Shown here: piece by piece, positions 9,085 to 21,405 of the stretch
Layout of the letters: each line of letters starts with the position of its first letter
Numbering within the stretch: the stretch's first letter is position 1
Assembly (NCBI GenBank): GCA_014825775.1
Contig: MVAQ01000213.1
Location: 1 to 38,302 of the forward strand
DNA from: Krasilnikovozyma curviuscula
Lineage: Eukaryota; Basidiomycota; Tremellomycetes; Cystofilobasidiales; Mrakiaceae
Direction: 5' to 3'
Length of the DNA: 38,302 nt
Translations under genes and position numbers: made by a program
The notes under the pieces: generated by a model
What the model was told of the DNA's origin: nothing
The model's input: only the letters and a program-made list of their open reading frames with translations
The model's database searches: none

Positions 9085-12000
9085 TTACCAGAACTTCTTT
9101 TTTCCGAAGCATCTATCGACGCTGTCGCTGTAAACGAGGAAAGCACAGTTTCAGCTTTCTGGTAGGTCAGATTACCAAAAGGGAATGAAGTGAACTTACG
9201 CATTGCTGATATAGGCAACGTAAACGAGAAAGAGGTTGGTCAGTGGGGAGCTACAATCTAACTGCGGACGAGCTTACTTGAAGAAGTAGTGAGGCATCTT
9301 GATACTCTTCGCCGCCGAGAAAGCAACGAAAATGAAAAGAAGGTTAAGGTTCCAACCAGCATCAGCTGCAGCTCCCAGCAAGAAAGCGTATGCTTTCCAG
9401 ATTCTGTGCTTGTAGCGCATGAGGTAGAAGTTGATGAAGACTCCGAGGATAACTTTGGTGAATGGGCCAGTAGATAAGAAGCCTCGGAACTACGATAGAG
9501 AGAGCTCATCAGTGTCTTGGGACTGACAGAGAAGCTCACTCACCCCGTGCGCATGATAAAAAAATTAAAATTAAAACCAACTCACCTGTGCGGCGCTGGC
9601 GAAGAAAATTGTTGGGTTCAAGAGATCGATGCCCTTGTGAGGCCATCTTCTATGGAATAGGTAGACGATAACTGGAACGACTGCCCCAATTAAGAATCCG
9701 TAGAGGATGGGCGTATAGAAGTTGCTGGCGTAAAGTCTGGCGGGACCGATCAACGCATATTCAACTGCTTCAGTATTGTAGTTCAGAGCATCTTGGCCAC
9801 TCCATTGACCCGCTTTATTTTGTAGAGACGCATAGAGGGGGAAATGATGAAACGGAAGGGTGAAAAGAGGTTAAAGCAGGTGTCAGTTTGTGTGACAGCT
9901 TTCTTTCTGATAACGAAAGAAATCCCACTTACCAGGATCTACTTCCGTTTGATCCAGGTAAGATCTGGTGATGAAGTTATCATGAGTCAAGTTGATGCGC
10001 AATATAGTGAGCTGAGTGATCACTACTAACCTCTTGGTATCAATTACCCATCGAATGACAGCTACGTTGATAGGCACACCAATTATGGTACCCCAGATCT
10101 GAGAGAAGAACACTTCCTTCATGCTAACATGCATGTAGAGGGCCTAGAAGAAAGATTATCAACGACTGTTTGGTGGCAGCCCTATTCAGTGCAAGCACTG
10201 ACCATCTTTTGATCCTGAAGCATGGTTTGTGCTTTATACCAGCAATCACCAGAGAGGACTCTATAAGCAAGAGAGCCAACAGGATGCCTGCTCGAACTGT
10301 GAGAGACCAAAGCACAGTGATGGATTAGCACATTTGAAATTTAAGCAAACATAGGTGCAACAACGAACCCTTTGATATCCAAGAGATAACCATATATGAG
10401 CTCATTAATGATACCTTAACAAAAATTGGGAATGTGAGCTGAAGTGCTTATGTACCTTTGAGACAGAAGGAAGTAAATTACCAAGTTGTGTTGTGTAATT
10501 TGAGATCGAATAGATCCAAGCCATGGGTATAAGAGTGACTGCGCCGACAAATAGGCCTATGATTACTGTAAACCAAGGCATATACAATCCAGCAGTGTAG
10601 ACAAGACAGTAGAACACGCCCACAGAGATGACCTGAAACGTAATCGGCGGGTGTGAGGGTGGTGAGCGCCACACAGGACCACCGTGGTGGGAATGCTCAT
10701 ACTCACAAAAGTAACCATGAACCACCATCCTGGAATATCATCATACTGTTCTTCGAGCATCGCGTTGAGTTTGTCTTTCCTGACCTCCTTTCGGCGTTGA
10801 ATGATATTTTTGACCGTGCGATAGATTTTCGGACCGCGTGTCAAACCAATGAAGACGAAAGCGCTAACGAAGGAACAATAAAAGAACATATTGTACCTGA
10901 AAAAAGGGCGTCAAAGTCAGCTAAAGGTGTAGGAGGAGGGGTTAGCAAGACTAAAATGACTCGCCAAAGTGACTGCGCGCTGATCCTCGGTAGCCCGTAG
11001 ATCTCATACGCGGTCTCGTTGAAGTTTCCATCAGGCAGAACAAGCGCTTTGTAAGGGTAAAGAGTACCATTTTTCAGATAGATCTTGTTGGTCATTACGG
11101 GGTAAATATCGGTTGAAGCGAGACGGCCGAAATATGTCACTTCATCAAAACAAACAAATAATGATCAAAATGACACCTGCAGTACAGCTGCAACGTTATT
11201 ACTCACAAGGAATTAGAACCCAAGCAGAAAGAGCATATCCCAAGAATTGAAGGACCTGTGACCACCAGGGAGAGAGCACGATTGAGGAGGTGATGTTGGA
11301 CCAATCTAGCGTGATGTTTAAGAAGCCCATGCCTCCAATACCACCGCCCACAAAGCTGGCTGCTGGTGAGCGATGTCCAGCAGCCCAGCAAATGATGGAG
11401 AGTGATGAGAGCATAGGCATGGCGTAGGTGGGCAAGAACTCCCAGCTAGTGGAAAGCGCGGTAAAATCAGCTTCTTTCTCTTCGAGCACGACGGTGACAG
11501 AAGGCAACTAACCAGAACATTCCGACAAGGACGATCCAAAACCATCTCATCTGCTTCTTAGCGAGAACAGCATCCGTCTTTTTGTTTTCATACATGGTCT
11601 TGAACAAGTTGGCATTCATCAACGAGTTTTGCCAGACGAACTCGGGATCGTAGAGGACGAAATGGCGGGCAAACCCAGCGTAGGAGAATCCGATTCCAAT
11701 AGTGCACGCCATGAAGGCCATCTGAGATTCGTGAAGTGTTCTGGTCAGTTGAGGTTTATCAAGAGAAAGGGATGTTCACTAACCGCAGCCAATGGATGCA
11801 TCCTCTGACCCCAGTATAAATCCTTGACAACAACTACAACTTCTCCAAAGTTGGTGTTGGCTCCTGGTAATGGGACGATGTGTTCAGAAAAACAAAGTCA
11901 GAAAGTATCGATGATGTATCGTTTAAGATTCGAGTCTGAAGCGTTCACTTCAAAGTAATCGACATACCAGCAGAAGCCGTGAGAGTGACCAGCACATGCT

Positions 12001-12795
12001 CTTTCTTAGTGAAGGGGCCTGGATTAGTGTTGAAGCTGAATCTACCTCGTCCAACTTGGACAGATGGGATGAAGCGGGCGAGGAGGGGCCCAAGCCAGAA
12101 CACCACAACCTGGACGACTACGAATAAACGAATAAGGGGAATCATGTTAAGCTTTTTGAGGCTGTTTGGTCTGGATAAGGGTATCAAATAATACTTGCAG
12201 AAGGAGGTATACGGCTGCCGGGGTCGAGAGATGAAGCTGTTAGCCACTTCTTCAGAGCATAATGCGAATGAACTGTTCGCAACTCACAGCCGCTGTAGTT
12301 CTGAAATATGCAATCTGAGAAACGAGTGCTCCCAAGCCAGTGAAGAACAGAGAAAGAAGGAAGTAACGGAAAGTGAGACCGCTCCCGCCCTTTTCGTCGT
12401 CCGTGAAGGAGACCATCTCTCTGGAAACGGTTTTACCAGATTATGGGTACAGGATTCCAGCCACCAGAAGAGTTAGTCAAAGCGGTGAGAGAAGTGATAA
12501 GCCTGGTCAGCAACAGAGCTATGCTGTCGTGAAAGTGCGACTTGTTCGGTACATGCCTGACGAGAAGTGGGATGTCCTTGTATTCTTCAGACTCGAAGTC
12601 GATGTCCTCACTTGAGTGATCAGTGACAGATTTCTCGTACTTCTCATCGATGTCATCGGAGATGGATCGGACTGAGACGTTGATAGCATCATCTTTGCCC
12701 TTGAGATCATCGTCCTGCTTGTCATTGTTGTTCAGAGGGGAGATCACAATGGGAGCGTTTAGCATGGCGTCTGGACCGGGTACTACCTGCGACAT
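9085..12795 (-). CDS. Oligopeptide transporter (OPT family), paralog 1
   Basis: This gene has about 18 exons on the minus strand, total length roughly 790 residues. Exons fixed in detail are 12795-12557, 12420-12288, 12214-12199, 12117-11968, 11863-11784, 11721-11513, 11445-11207, 11139-10965, and at the end 9127-9085. OPT features in order: a hydrophilic acidic N-terminus; EMVSFTDDEKGG before the first membrane segment (FLLSLFFTGLGALVSQIAYF); an NPGPFTKKEHV motif; a GIGFSYAGFARHFVLYDPEF block; a Gly-rich GGGIGGMGFLNITLDWSNI; EIYGLPRISAQSLWYN; GDCWYKAQTMLQDQKM; ARLYAS-Y-ILYGFLIGAVVP; DLLNPTIFFASAAQ; and DRCFGKKKFW at the C-terminus. The family imports small peptides or peptide-metal conjugates by proton coupling at the plasma membrane; the substrate here is unknown. 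A TTG upstream is in frame, but the ATG at 12795 is preferred. Three introns use GC donors and exon 3 is only 16 bases. The neighbour downstream on the plus map is a tandem copy in the same orientation. Confidence 0.9.
9336..9525. repeat. Near-identical tract shared with the second transporter (copy 1)
   Basis: This 190-base tract matches 13555-13744 with about five mismatches by eye. It runs from coding sequence (FRGFLSTGPFTKVILG region) across the exon boundary into the intron. Coding sequence on either side is clearly more diverged. Confidence 0.8.
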
Positions 12796-13296
12796 CCTGT
12801 CAAACTGGGTGGGAGTGAGAGGACAGTTAGGTTGGTAGAGAAAAGACAAAGCTGGGGCTTCCGACTATCAAATTAGACGACGATAGGATGAGTTTAGTAC
12901 CCAAACACTTTGGTGGCGCTTTGGTGGAATCCCACCGGGCAATTTGTCCTTTGCCAAGCTATACGACCTTGCCATGAACGCCGCCGGAGAAGAGCGCAGC
13001 AGCGACAACGATACGAAGGCGGCGAATGCCACCCTATCACAGAGACTCCTGAGAATTTTCATCTAATAGAGGTCGCGTTGTACAGAGGAAGAATCTGAAG
13101 GTGTGCGCTAGTGTCCGTAGGCAAACGATTGGGCTAACAAAACTAGTCCAAACAATCAAAACAGCAGAGAGATTGCTCATTTTCTCCGCAACCAGAAATA
13201 TTTCCCAATGAATTGCATAGTAAAGTAACTTCTGGATTACAATACAAAGTGAGGTGGAGGTTTAATCCCCCTCAAACAATATGGTGACGGACGGGT
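12796..13296. other. Intergenic region between the two transporter genes
   Basis: This 500-base gap holds the promoter and leader of transporter 1 and the 3' UTR of transporter 2. A CCACCCAG acceptor-like site just before the ATG of transporter 1 hints at a leader intron. No gene, repeat or RNA was seen. Confidence 0.35.
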
Positions 13297-16200
13297 TTAC
13301 CAGAACTTCTTCTTTCCGAAGCACCGATCAACGCTCTCACTGAGAGTAGAAATCCACACTGACGTTAGCGATCTAAGAAAGATGGGACGAGAGAAATGAA
13401 AATGACTCACGCGTTGCTGGAGAGGGTTGGGGAATGCGAAGATCACATGCGACAGTCAGTTGCGAAGACGGTGTTGGGAAGAAACAGCAAACTTACTTGA
13501 AGAAATAGTTCGGCATCTTGATACTCTTCCCTGCTGAGAACGCTACGAAGATAAAAAGAAGGTTAAGGTTCCAACCAGCATCAGCTGCAGCTCCCAACAA
13601 GAAAGCGTATGCTTTCCAGATTCTGTGCTTGTAGCGCATGAGGTAGAAGTTAATGAAGACTCCGAGGATAACTTTAGTGAATGGGCCAGTAGATAAGAAG
13701 CCTCGGAACTAGGATAGAGAGAGCTCATCAGCGTCTTGGGACTGCCCAAGAAGAAATCTCACAGGCGCCCGAAAAAGATTGAGGACAACTCACTTGCGCG
13801 GCGCTGGCGAAGAAGATTGTTGGGTTCAACAGATCAATTCCCTTGTGAGGCCATTTTTTGTGAAGCAGCCAGACAAACACTGGGACGACAGCTCCAGCTA
13901 AGAATCCATATAGTAGTGGTGTGTAGAAACCGCTCGCGTAAAGCCTGGCGGGACCAATAAGCGCGTATTCAACTGCTTCAGTATTATAGTTCAGAGCATC
14001 TTGGCCACTCCATTGACCCGCTGTAAGAGGGGTATAGAGGGGGAAATGTAGAGACGGGAGGGGGGAAAGTGGTTAAAGCAGCGTTAGTTTCAGAAGCTGG
14101 TTTTCAACGACGAAAGAGGTATCACTTACCAGGATCTACTTCCGTTTGGTCCAGGTAAGATCTGTTAATGGAGTTATCATCAGTAATGTTAACCGAACGA
14201 TCTAGTGAGTTGAGTGATCATTACTAACCTCTTTGTATCAATAACCCAGCGTATGACACCAACGTTGATTGGCACACCGATAAGGACACCCCACATCTGT
14301 GTGAAGAACACTTCTCTCATGTTAATATGCATGTAGAGGCCCTAGAAGAATGCAAATCAGTCATTGTTTCTACACAGCGCGAACAGGTGTACACTCACCA
14401 TCTTTTGATCTTGGAGCATGGTCTGAGCCTTGTACCAGCAATCGCCGGAAAGAACTCTATAAACGAGGGAGCCCACTGGATGCCTACTTGCCCTGATGAG
14501 GGCGAGAATTTGTGGTCATATCAGCTTCAAGACGTGATATGAAAACAATCAGAGACCCAAGAACGGACCCCTTAGCATTGATCATGTAGCCGTAGAAAAG
14601 CTCGTTGATTATTCCTAGCTGAGTTGTATAGTTGGAGATGGAATAAATCCAGGCCATAGGAATGAGAGTGATGCCGCCGATGATCAAACCTACTATGACA
14701 GTGTACCAAGGAAGATAAAGATCTTCCGTGTACACCAGTGCAAAGAAAACTCCCAGAGAAATGATCTGATAGTTCGAGGAGTTAGGACGTTGTAGCTGGT
14801 GGAGAAATTCAACGACATAGCTCACGAAGACAATGCCAAACCACCAGCCAGGAATGTCTCCGTTTGGTCCATACTGCTCCATCATCTTATTCAACTTATC
14901 CTTCCTGACCTCCTTACGTCTCAGCAAGATATTTTTGACTACACCATAGATTTTGGGACCTCGAGTCAAGCCAATGAAGACGAAAGCACTGGCAAAATCA
15001 AGAGACATCAGCCATCAGTGTTCCTTGACATTTACATGCTTGGCATGAATTACCTGACAAAAGAAGCGTAAAAAAACCAGTTATACCTACAGAAAGGTTC
15101 TCGAGGTTAGCTGAGGTTTAAGAGGGCTCAACAAGACTCAAAACACTCACCAGAGCGACTGCGCGCTGATTCTTGGGAGGCCATAGATGGCATACGCGGT
15201 CTCGTTGAACTGTCCATTAGGCAGAACCAGAGCTCTGTAAGGATATAAGGTGCCATTCTTTAGGTAAATTTTGTTGGTCATGATCGGATAAACGTCGGTT
15301 GATCCCAGCCGTCCGAAGTAAAACACTGCGCGCCAACCGACCAGAAATCAGCCTGATTAGGCTTCAAGAAAGAGATGATGAAACAAGCTTACATGGAATC
15401 AGAATCCAAGCTGATAGAGCGTACCCAGAGAACTGAAGGACCTGGGACCACCAAGGGGAAAGGACAACTGAGGAGGTGATGTTAGACCAATCAAGTGTGA
15501 TGTTCAGGAAACCCATTCCTCCGATACCACCACCCACAAAGCTGGCTGCTGGTGAGCGATGTCCAGCAGCCCAACAGATAATTGATAGCGAAGAGAGCAT
15601 CGGCATCATGTACGCTGGCAAAAATTCCCAGCTGAGGAAAGAAATGCGACATGGTCAGGAAACAGGCATCGCACTATAGCTATCCAGCGAAGTTAGTCAC
15701 CAAAACATTCCAACGAGGACGATCCAGAACCATCTCATCTGTCTTTTAGCAGTCTTCGCGTCTGCCTTCTTGTTCTCATACATCGTCTTGAACAAGTTGG
15801 CGTTCATCAGTGAGTTCTGCCAAACGAACTCAGGGTCGTAGAGGACGAAGTGACGGGCAAATCCAGCGTAGGAGTAGCCAATACCGATGGTGCTCCACAT
15901 AAGGAACATCTTGGAGAGGTAGAAATATCAGGAAATTACTGGAGCGGCTGGTACACACAGGGAGAAAGCAAGGCTTACCGCTGCTAGTGGATTCATCCTC
16001 TGACCCCAGTACAAGTCCTTGACTACAACGACTACTTCAGCAAAGTTCGCATTCCCTCCTATTAAAAGTGATGTTTTGAAAAGTTCAGAGATCCAGAAGG
16101 CGAGGGATGCCTACTGTGAAGCAAATTGAAGGCGATAAAGAGCTGTAGCGGGACTGACCTGCAGATGCCGTCAAAGTGACAAGAACATGCTCCTTCAGTT

Positions 16201-16874
16201 TCCACGGTCCCGGGTTGGTATTGAAACTGAAACGACCACGTCCAACTTGGTAAGAAGGGATGATGCGCGCGAGAAGAGGACCAAGCCAGAAAGTGACAAT
16301 TTGGACGACTAACAGGATTCAGAAACAACAAAACCGTGTTTAGTATTTACTTTTGATTCTAGACATGGGCAGCGACTTACAGAAAGAAGTATAAGGTGCC
16401 GAAGCTACAAAGGGAATTGGTAGAGCATGGTCAGTTCAGAAGAAGTACACCAGTTCCCACTCTTTCGGACTCACTAGTTCGGAAGTAGGCAATCTGAGAG
16501 ACGAGAGCTCCCAACCCGGTGAAGAAAAAACTCAGAATAAAGAATCTGAAGGAGATTCCGCTCTGTCCTTCTTCTTCATCATTGAAATTCACCATCTCCC
16601 TGTGTAGTAAGTAAAGAAAAGGCTTTCAGAGGTTGCGGGGCGTCAGAGATCATCGCAGCGAAGGTCCGACTCGCCTTACGAGTAGAGGGATATCTCTGTA
16701 CTCCTCACTCTCGGCATCTACCTCCTCGCTCAAATGGTCTGTGATAGACTTCTCATCCTTCTCTTCGATATCAAAACTTTTTTCGTCGATGTTTTCTTTG
16801 GTAGTATGGCGGCTGAGGGCACCCACGATGATGGGATTGACGTTGGCGCTATTGTCAATCTGAAATTCAGCCAT
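13297..16874 (-). CDS. Oligopeptide transporter (OPT family), paralog 2
   Basis: This is a tandem copy of the neighbouring transporter with the same order of motifs and, where checked, the same intron positions. The start is an ATG at 16874. The N-terminus is shorter and less acidic (MAEFQIDNSANVN), then EEYRDIPLLVR joins through an intron (16674-16600) to EMVNFNDEE. The NPGPWKLKEHV motif, YSYAGFARHFVLYDPEF, GGGIGGMGFLNITLDWSNI, EQYGPNGDIPGWWFG, GDCWYKAQTMLQDQKM, DLLNPTIFFASAAQ and the C-terminal DRCFGKKKFW are all present, and I saw no frame break. Its first intron has a GC donor, at the same position as in paralog 1. At the third intron and at the intron after QSLW it has ordinary GT donors where paralog 1 has GC. 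The two genes probably arose by local duplication and may be regulated separately, since each has its own upstream gap. The substrate is unknown. Confidence 0.9.
13555..13744. repeat. Near-identical tract shared with the first transporter (copy 2)
   Basis: This is the second copy of the 190-base tract at 9336-9525. It includes the CTAGTTCCGAGGC acceptor region (minus strand) and about 35 bases of intron. Confidence 0.8.
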
Positions 16875-17966
16875 GTTGAGTGAACGCAGCGATTAGACTG
16901 AACGAGATTGTTACGTTTGATGGAAAGCGGTGCTGAATCCCGTGAAATTGAACAGTACCTATTTATTTAAGCTGGTTGATAGGTCGAGTGGAAGTCCTCC
17001 TTGCCCGAAGAAATACCAGGTTGTACGGAAATGAGTGAATTCCCTGCGATATCACCACAAAATCCTCTTAATGGTGCGATGATCTTCGGTTGAAACTGAA
17101 TTTCACTAAGGTGAAGAATTGCAGTGGTTGAAATTAGCTTGCGCCAAGTCGCACAACCCCACTTCGCCGGAGATGAGCGCCAAACCACAACAGTGGAAAA
17201 TAGGGACATACATAGGGCTTCATCGCAGGACTGTAAAATAAAAACTCGAGCACTATGGCCCTGAATTCCATAAGAAATAATAGGCACCAGCGAGGTGAAT
17301 GCTGATCCGAAAGCAGGAACATTGAGAATTAGACATAGGAACGCATTACAAGAGCGCAATACCAAATCAAAGAGCGACATTACCACTATCCCGTTGACTC
17401 TACCGATCGAGCACCTCATACTGGAGGCCATAATACCCACCCGGGCACCTATTTTGATATGGCGTCACCACATGGGGATCTGACGAAAGGTAAGCGCGAG
17501 TTTGTGTGTTGGGAGAATAAACAAGCCATCCTGTGATGGAGACGACCAGACAAATTGGGCAGAAGTAAAATCAGCTTGAGAAATAGGGGGAAGAAGAGAG
17601 ACTGATGACGCCAATCATACCGATCTTCGCAAGGTGGCAATTTCGTGCTGAGATGCGATGAACAAGTTCGACAAGGACGACGAGAAACGCTTGCTTCGTA
17701 CCCAGTGAGACTGCCTAGTATATTCGATATGCATATAAACACATATCGAAACAACCGTCCCTATTTTTAGCAACATCCTTGTCTAAATACCACGCCCGCG
17801 AACTAATAGACAATCGAGTCGTTGAAGACCCTCATCGTATGATTCCCATTCGTCTGCATTCCCTAAAAGTCTAAGTTGTGCGTGAAAGCAACTAAAGTTG
17901 TACTTTACACTAATGTTGAAATCGTTGTTGTTCCCTGGAAGTGGAGACGGAGGCTGGTGGAGGTGC
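16875..17966. other. Intergenic region upstream of transporter 2
   Basis: This is about 1.1 kb. A minus-strand frame of roughly 157 codons lies at 16967-17440, with an internal ATG but no recognisable domain, low coding character and no supporting splice sites. I treat it as chance or leader sequence. The part from about 17780 to 17966 is probably the 3' UTR of the methylthioadenosine phosphorylase gene. Confidence 0.35.
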
Positions 17967-19519
17967 TTAATCCTCATAGTAGGGGAGGATGTATCTGAGA
18001 GTCTTTCTAGCTTCATCGGGTTGTTGATCCTTTCTAGTAATACACGAGAACCTGTCGAAGAAGCAGCAAGATATACCAATGCCAAAGTCAGTATGCAGCA
18101 CATCAAGCGATGGCAAGAGAAGACAACAAAGTGTCACTCACATCATACATCCCGGAGTCTCAGTCAAGACATCACCCTTGACAACAGCATCATGAACAGT
18201 TTTCAGAATGCTTTCGCAGACTTTCTTGGAGCTGTTAGCGTTGGTCTTCAGGGTCTTGACGACTTCTTCGACGGTGACTGGCGCTTCGCCTTCTCTCCAG
18301 GCATCGTAGTCGGTAGAGGTACAGATGAGGGCATATCTGAAGAAGTAAGACATATCGATAACGAGTCAGATGATGATGTGCGACTCTGGTACCAACCAAG
18401 TCAAAAGAACAGTTGAGCTCACGGAAGTTCAGCCTCACGGGCAAGCTTGGATTCTGGAATGACAGACATGTTGATGATATCACCACCCCAAAGACGGTAC
18501 ATCTTAGATTCAGCTCTGGTAGAGAACTGAGGGCCTTCCATGCAGACCTGGTGTTACGTGTCAGAACGCAAAACCCTAATCAGCTAAAACTCTCGTCGGG
18601 GCTAGTAACGCGCACGAGGAGAGGATGGAACGTACGACAGTCTTGTCAGTGTGGACCTTAACAGGAGTTGGAAGGGCAGCGAGGGTCTCCTTGACGAGAG
18701 GGGTGATGAGCTTGACAAGCTGGTTGTCGAAAGGGTCGCCGAACATGGCGTGGACAACGACGCCGAGTTGGTAGAAGAAGGTGGATGGTCGGAGGGACTT
18801 GGTTCTGTCAATGATTTGAGATGGGATAATGAAGTCGCCTACAGTTTTGTTTGAGCCCATCATAAACGTTTAAGTCAAAGGAACAGAGGTTACGTGGTCA
18901 AATGGCTAGAAGACTAACCTGGAGCAATCTCCTCTTGCAAACTTCCGACGGCAGAAAAAGCGACAACGGCTTTGATACCAATGTGCTTTAAAGCAGCAAT
19001 GTTAGCTCTCGCTGGAACCTCAGATGGGGTAATGCTGTGGTGGGAACCATGTCTGGCCAAGAAAGCAATTTCTTCACCAGTTGGAAGGGTAGCGATAGTG
19101 ATTGGTGAAGATGGCTTTCCCCATGGCTAACAAATTAAATGAAAATCACTAGTAAGCAAATTTGTAACATCCTACATAGCAGAATGAGGGACGTACTGTC
19201 TCGACTTCGATTTCACGGCTGCCGTACGAGCAAAACCCAGTCAGTTTTTTGTACCCTATGCGAAAGCTAAGAGTAGCTCGGCAGGCCAGATCCAAACTTA
19301 CACAAAAGTCAAGTTGTCCAATTGGTACTGTAAACCAGACAGGATTCACCAGCAGACATCCAAAAAGAGGTCAGTTACGAAACGCAGTTTCAGAAAAATG
19401 TGATTCCTCACCAGACCAGAGCCTCCGATGACACCAACGACAGCTAGTTGAACAGGACGAGTCAGTACTGGAAATGGGCTTCTTCAAAGCAAGAGATTTG
19501 CCATACCTGAAGTAGACAT
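17967..19519 (-). CDS. MEU1: S-methyl-5'-thioadenosine phosphorylase
   Basis: Several exons on the minus strand join to about 302 residues. The first coding exon is only 13 bases (MSTS plus one base); the last is 18051-17967. The enzyme cleaves methylthioadenosine with phosphate to adenine and methylthioribose-1-phosphate, the first step of methionine salvage in the cytosol. Family motifs are plain: VIGGSGLYQLDN at the N-terminus, [69 protein letters not shown], and the substrate-site [19 protein letters not shown] followed by STDYDAW. A stop appears right after TPGCMM if the last intron is read through. Splicing at the GTGAGT there restores the conserved ending [13 protein letters not shown]. 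Length agrees with the family (about 280-340). The gene sits between transporter 2 and the coiled-coil pair, with no obvious functional link. Confidence 0.93.
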
Positions 19520-19792
19520 TTTGAATGATGAAGCGATCCTTAACGAAGTTGGTGTCGTCGCACGTTTGCCCTTCTCACGCAAGCGGTGGCGCCAATACTA
19601 CCAGAGGTAGGCTGAGCATAGAGAAAATAAGGAAATCGGTACGAAATACAAAAAAAAGGCGATGAAAATGAAAACATCAGGTTATCAGTAACGTGAAGAA
19701 ACAAGTTTGCGCCATAGATGAGCTTGCTCTCTCCGCTTCAAAAATGGCAAGGAGTTCTACAACGTAAAGGGTTTTACAATCTCTATTCTCTT

Positions 19793-21212
19793 TCATCCTT
19801 TCGACTTCAAGTTCCCAAACCAAGAGTGAGGACGTGTAGGTGGTGTCGACACTCTCGGCGGCGGGGCTCTGGGCACCACGATGGTCGACTGAGGGGAGGG
19901 CGCTTTGATGGTCTGCAGTATCGGCGGTGATGGCGGTGGGTGCTGGTGTGCTGGAAGTGACAAGCTAGGTACAAGTGGTGATGGTAAATGGGCCTTCCGA
20001 CCAGGTTCAGGGCTGGTGTAGCCTCTCGTTTTCGAGTTTTGCTCGGGTTGGATATAATGGTTGTCTGAAGAAGAGATGACGTTGATAAATTCTTGGGGTA
20101 CTGCTGCTGGTTGGGGAGTAGGGGAGTGAACTAGAGGTGAGGGCGTGATAGACCGGGTTACAGAGTGTTTACTAGAGATCGAAGGCGCTTGAGAGGAATG
20201 AGTTGATGCTGTCGGCGATGGCAACTTCTCCACGGGGGTAGAGCCATTCCATGCTTCGAATGGATTGAATCTTTCTGACCCCGGTGACTGGACGTCACCT
20301 GAGTGGAAGGACGGTGTTGACGACCAAGGCGAAAGAGTGGCCTCGGCTAACAGCTTCTGATGTTCAGACTCTTCTTGGGGTTCAGGAATGGTCGCAATGA
20401 TCTTTTGAGCTGATTTTGTTAGAGCAAACAGCTTGATGGCGTACTGTCAAGCGCCGGACAATGGTCAGACGGAATCTTTCTTGGGTAGCGCTTCCTCCAA
20501 ACGAACTCACATCATTGTAAGCGGCCCATTTGACCTTTTCAGCTTCACGCATAGCACCCTTGTTCAAGTAATCTAACCTCGTCTCGAGAACCTTGACATC
20601 GCTCTTGATGGCAGCTAGCTCCCTATCGTTCGACTTGTGGGGATCCACCAGGTATTTGTGCAAGTCCTTCTTCCTGGCATCCAAAGCAATCATAGTTTTT
20701 CTTAGCTCGACCCCTGAAATGAATGAGGTCAGACAGTTATCTTGGTACTTTGGAACCTTTCAGCAAACTCGCTCACTCACAGGGTTCCTTGGCACTGAAT
20801 ACAGCCTCAGCGAGTTCTCCATGCAACTTGTTGACCTCATACGACAGGAATCCCAATTGATCCCCAAAATCAACCAGCTCCTTCGTTGGGAGAACCTGAG
20901 TTACAGCGAAAAGCGACTTGGTAGCCTCAATGCCATATTTCGAGTGCTTGACTGTGTGTTCGTACGCTTTGGTGTGGTGTTTGAGGGCTTCACTCAGATC
21001 CTTGACAACTTCCGATTCCTTGGGGTGTTTTTGAAAGGGACGAGAGAAAACAGAGGCGTGTTTCCTGGGCAAGACGACGACGAAAGTGGGTTAGTCGACC
21101 CGGCCAAAAAAAAGGTTGAGGCCAACTTCGTTGCTTACTCTCGATTGAAGTCTACCAGATGATCTGAGGTGGGTCTTGACTTGACGCTGGGACTGCTAGA
21201 CCTGCTCCTCAT
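19793..21212 (-). CDS. Coiled-coil protein with BAR/eisosome-like pattern, paralog A
   Basis: Four exons (21212-21139, 21064-20781, 20713-20511, 20443-19793) give 403 residues. Residues from about 25 to 210 are largely helical with heptad-like spacing. They contain QVLPTKELVDFGDQLGFLSY, an EPWVELRKTM block split by an intron, a DPHKSNDRELAAIKSDVKVL stretch, and KVKWAAYNDYAIKLFALTKS. The remaining ~190 residues are Pro/Ser-rich and disordered, ending SWFGNLKSKG. The helical part resembles, in layout, the BAR-type domain of fungal Pil1/Lsp1 eisosome proteins (short FL-YE helix, long paired helices, KW-A motif), but I saw no decisive signature, so membrane-shaping is an inference. The next gene is a clear paralog with introns at the same places and an identical 203-base third exon length. 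Confidence 0.8.
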
Positions 21213-21405
21213 CCTTGAGACTCGAGTGACGGTTGGGAACAATTCGCCGATATCTCGCTCGGGCCAAGCTTTAGACCTTCATTTCGTTTGCGTATTTGCG
21301 CAGACGAATGAGGTAAAGCGTTAGGTAAACACAAAAACAAGTTCATCGATCACGGCCAGCGTTATCTCTGATCTAATTACAATCTAACATCATCCTTCTC
21401 TACTC

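Noticed and set aside
9258..9539. Minus-strand 93-codon frame rich in Ser (MSFSVSPKTLMSSLYRSS)
   Set aside because: It is a shadow of the transporter 1 exon in another frame; a similar shadow occurs at 13543-13749 in paralog 2.
16967..17440. Minus-strand 157-codon frame upstream of transporter 2
   Set aside because: It starts at GTG, shows no domain or splice support, and its Cys/Ser-rich composition is unlike its neighbours. Probably chance or leader sequence.
18141..18143. TGA directly after TPGCMM as the end of methylthioadenosine phosphorylase
   Set aside because: It overlaps a GTGAGT donor, and splicing to 18051 restores the conserved [10 protein letters not shown]-terminus.
9085..19519. 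A functional cluster linking the peptide transporters with methionine salvage
   Set aside because: Adjacency of OPT genes and methylthioadenosine phosphorylase is suggestive (sulfur), but gene gaps are ordinary and no shared regulatory motif was visible.
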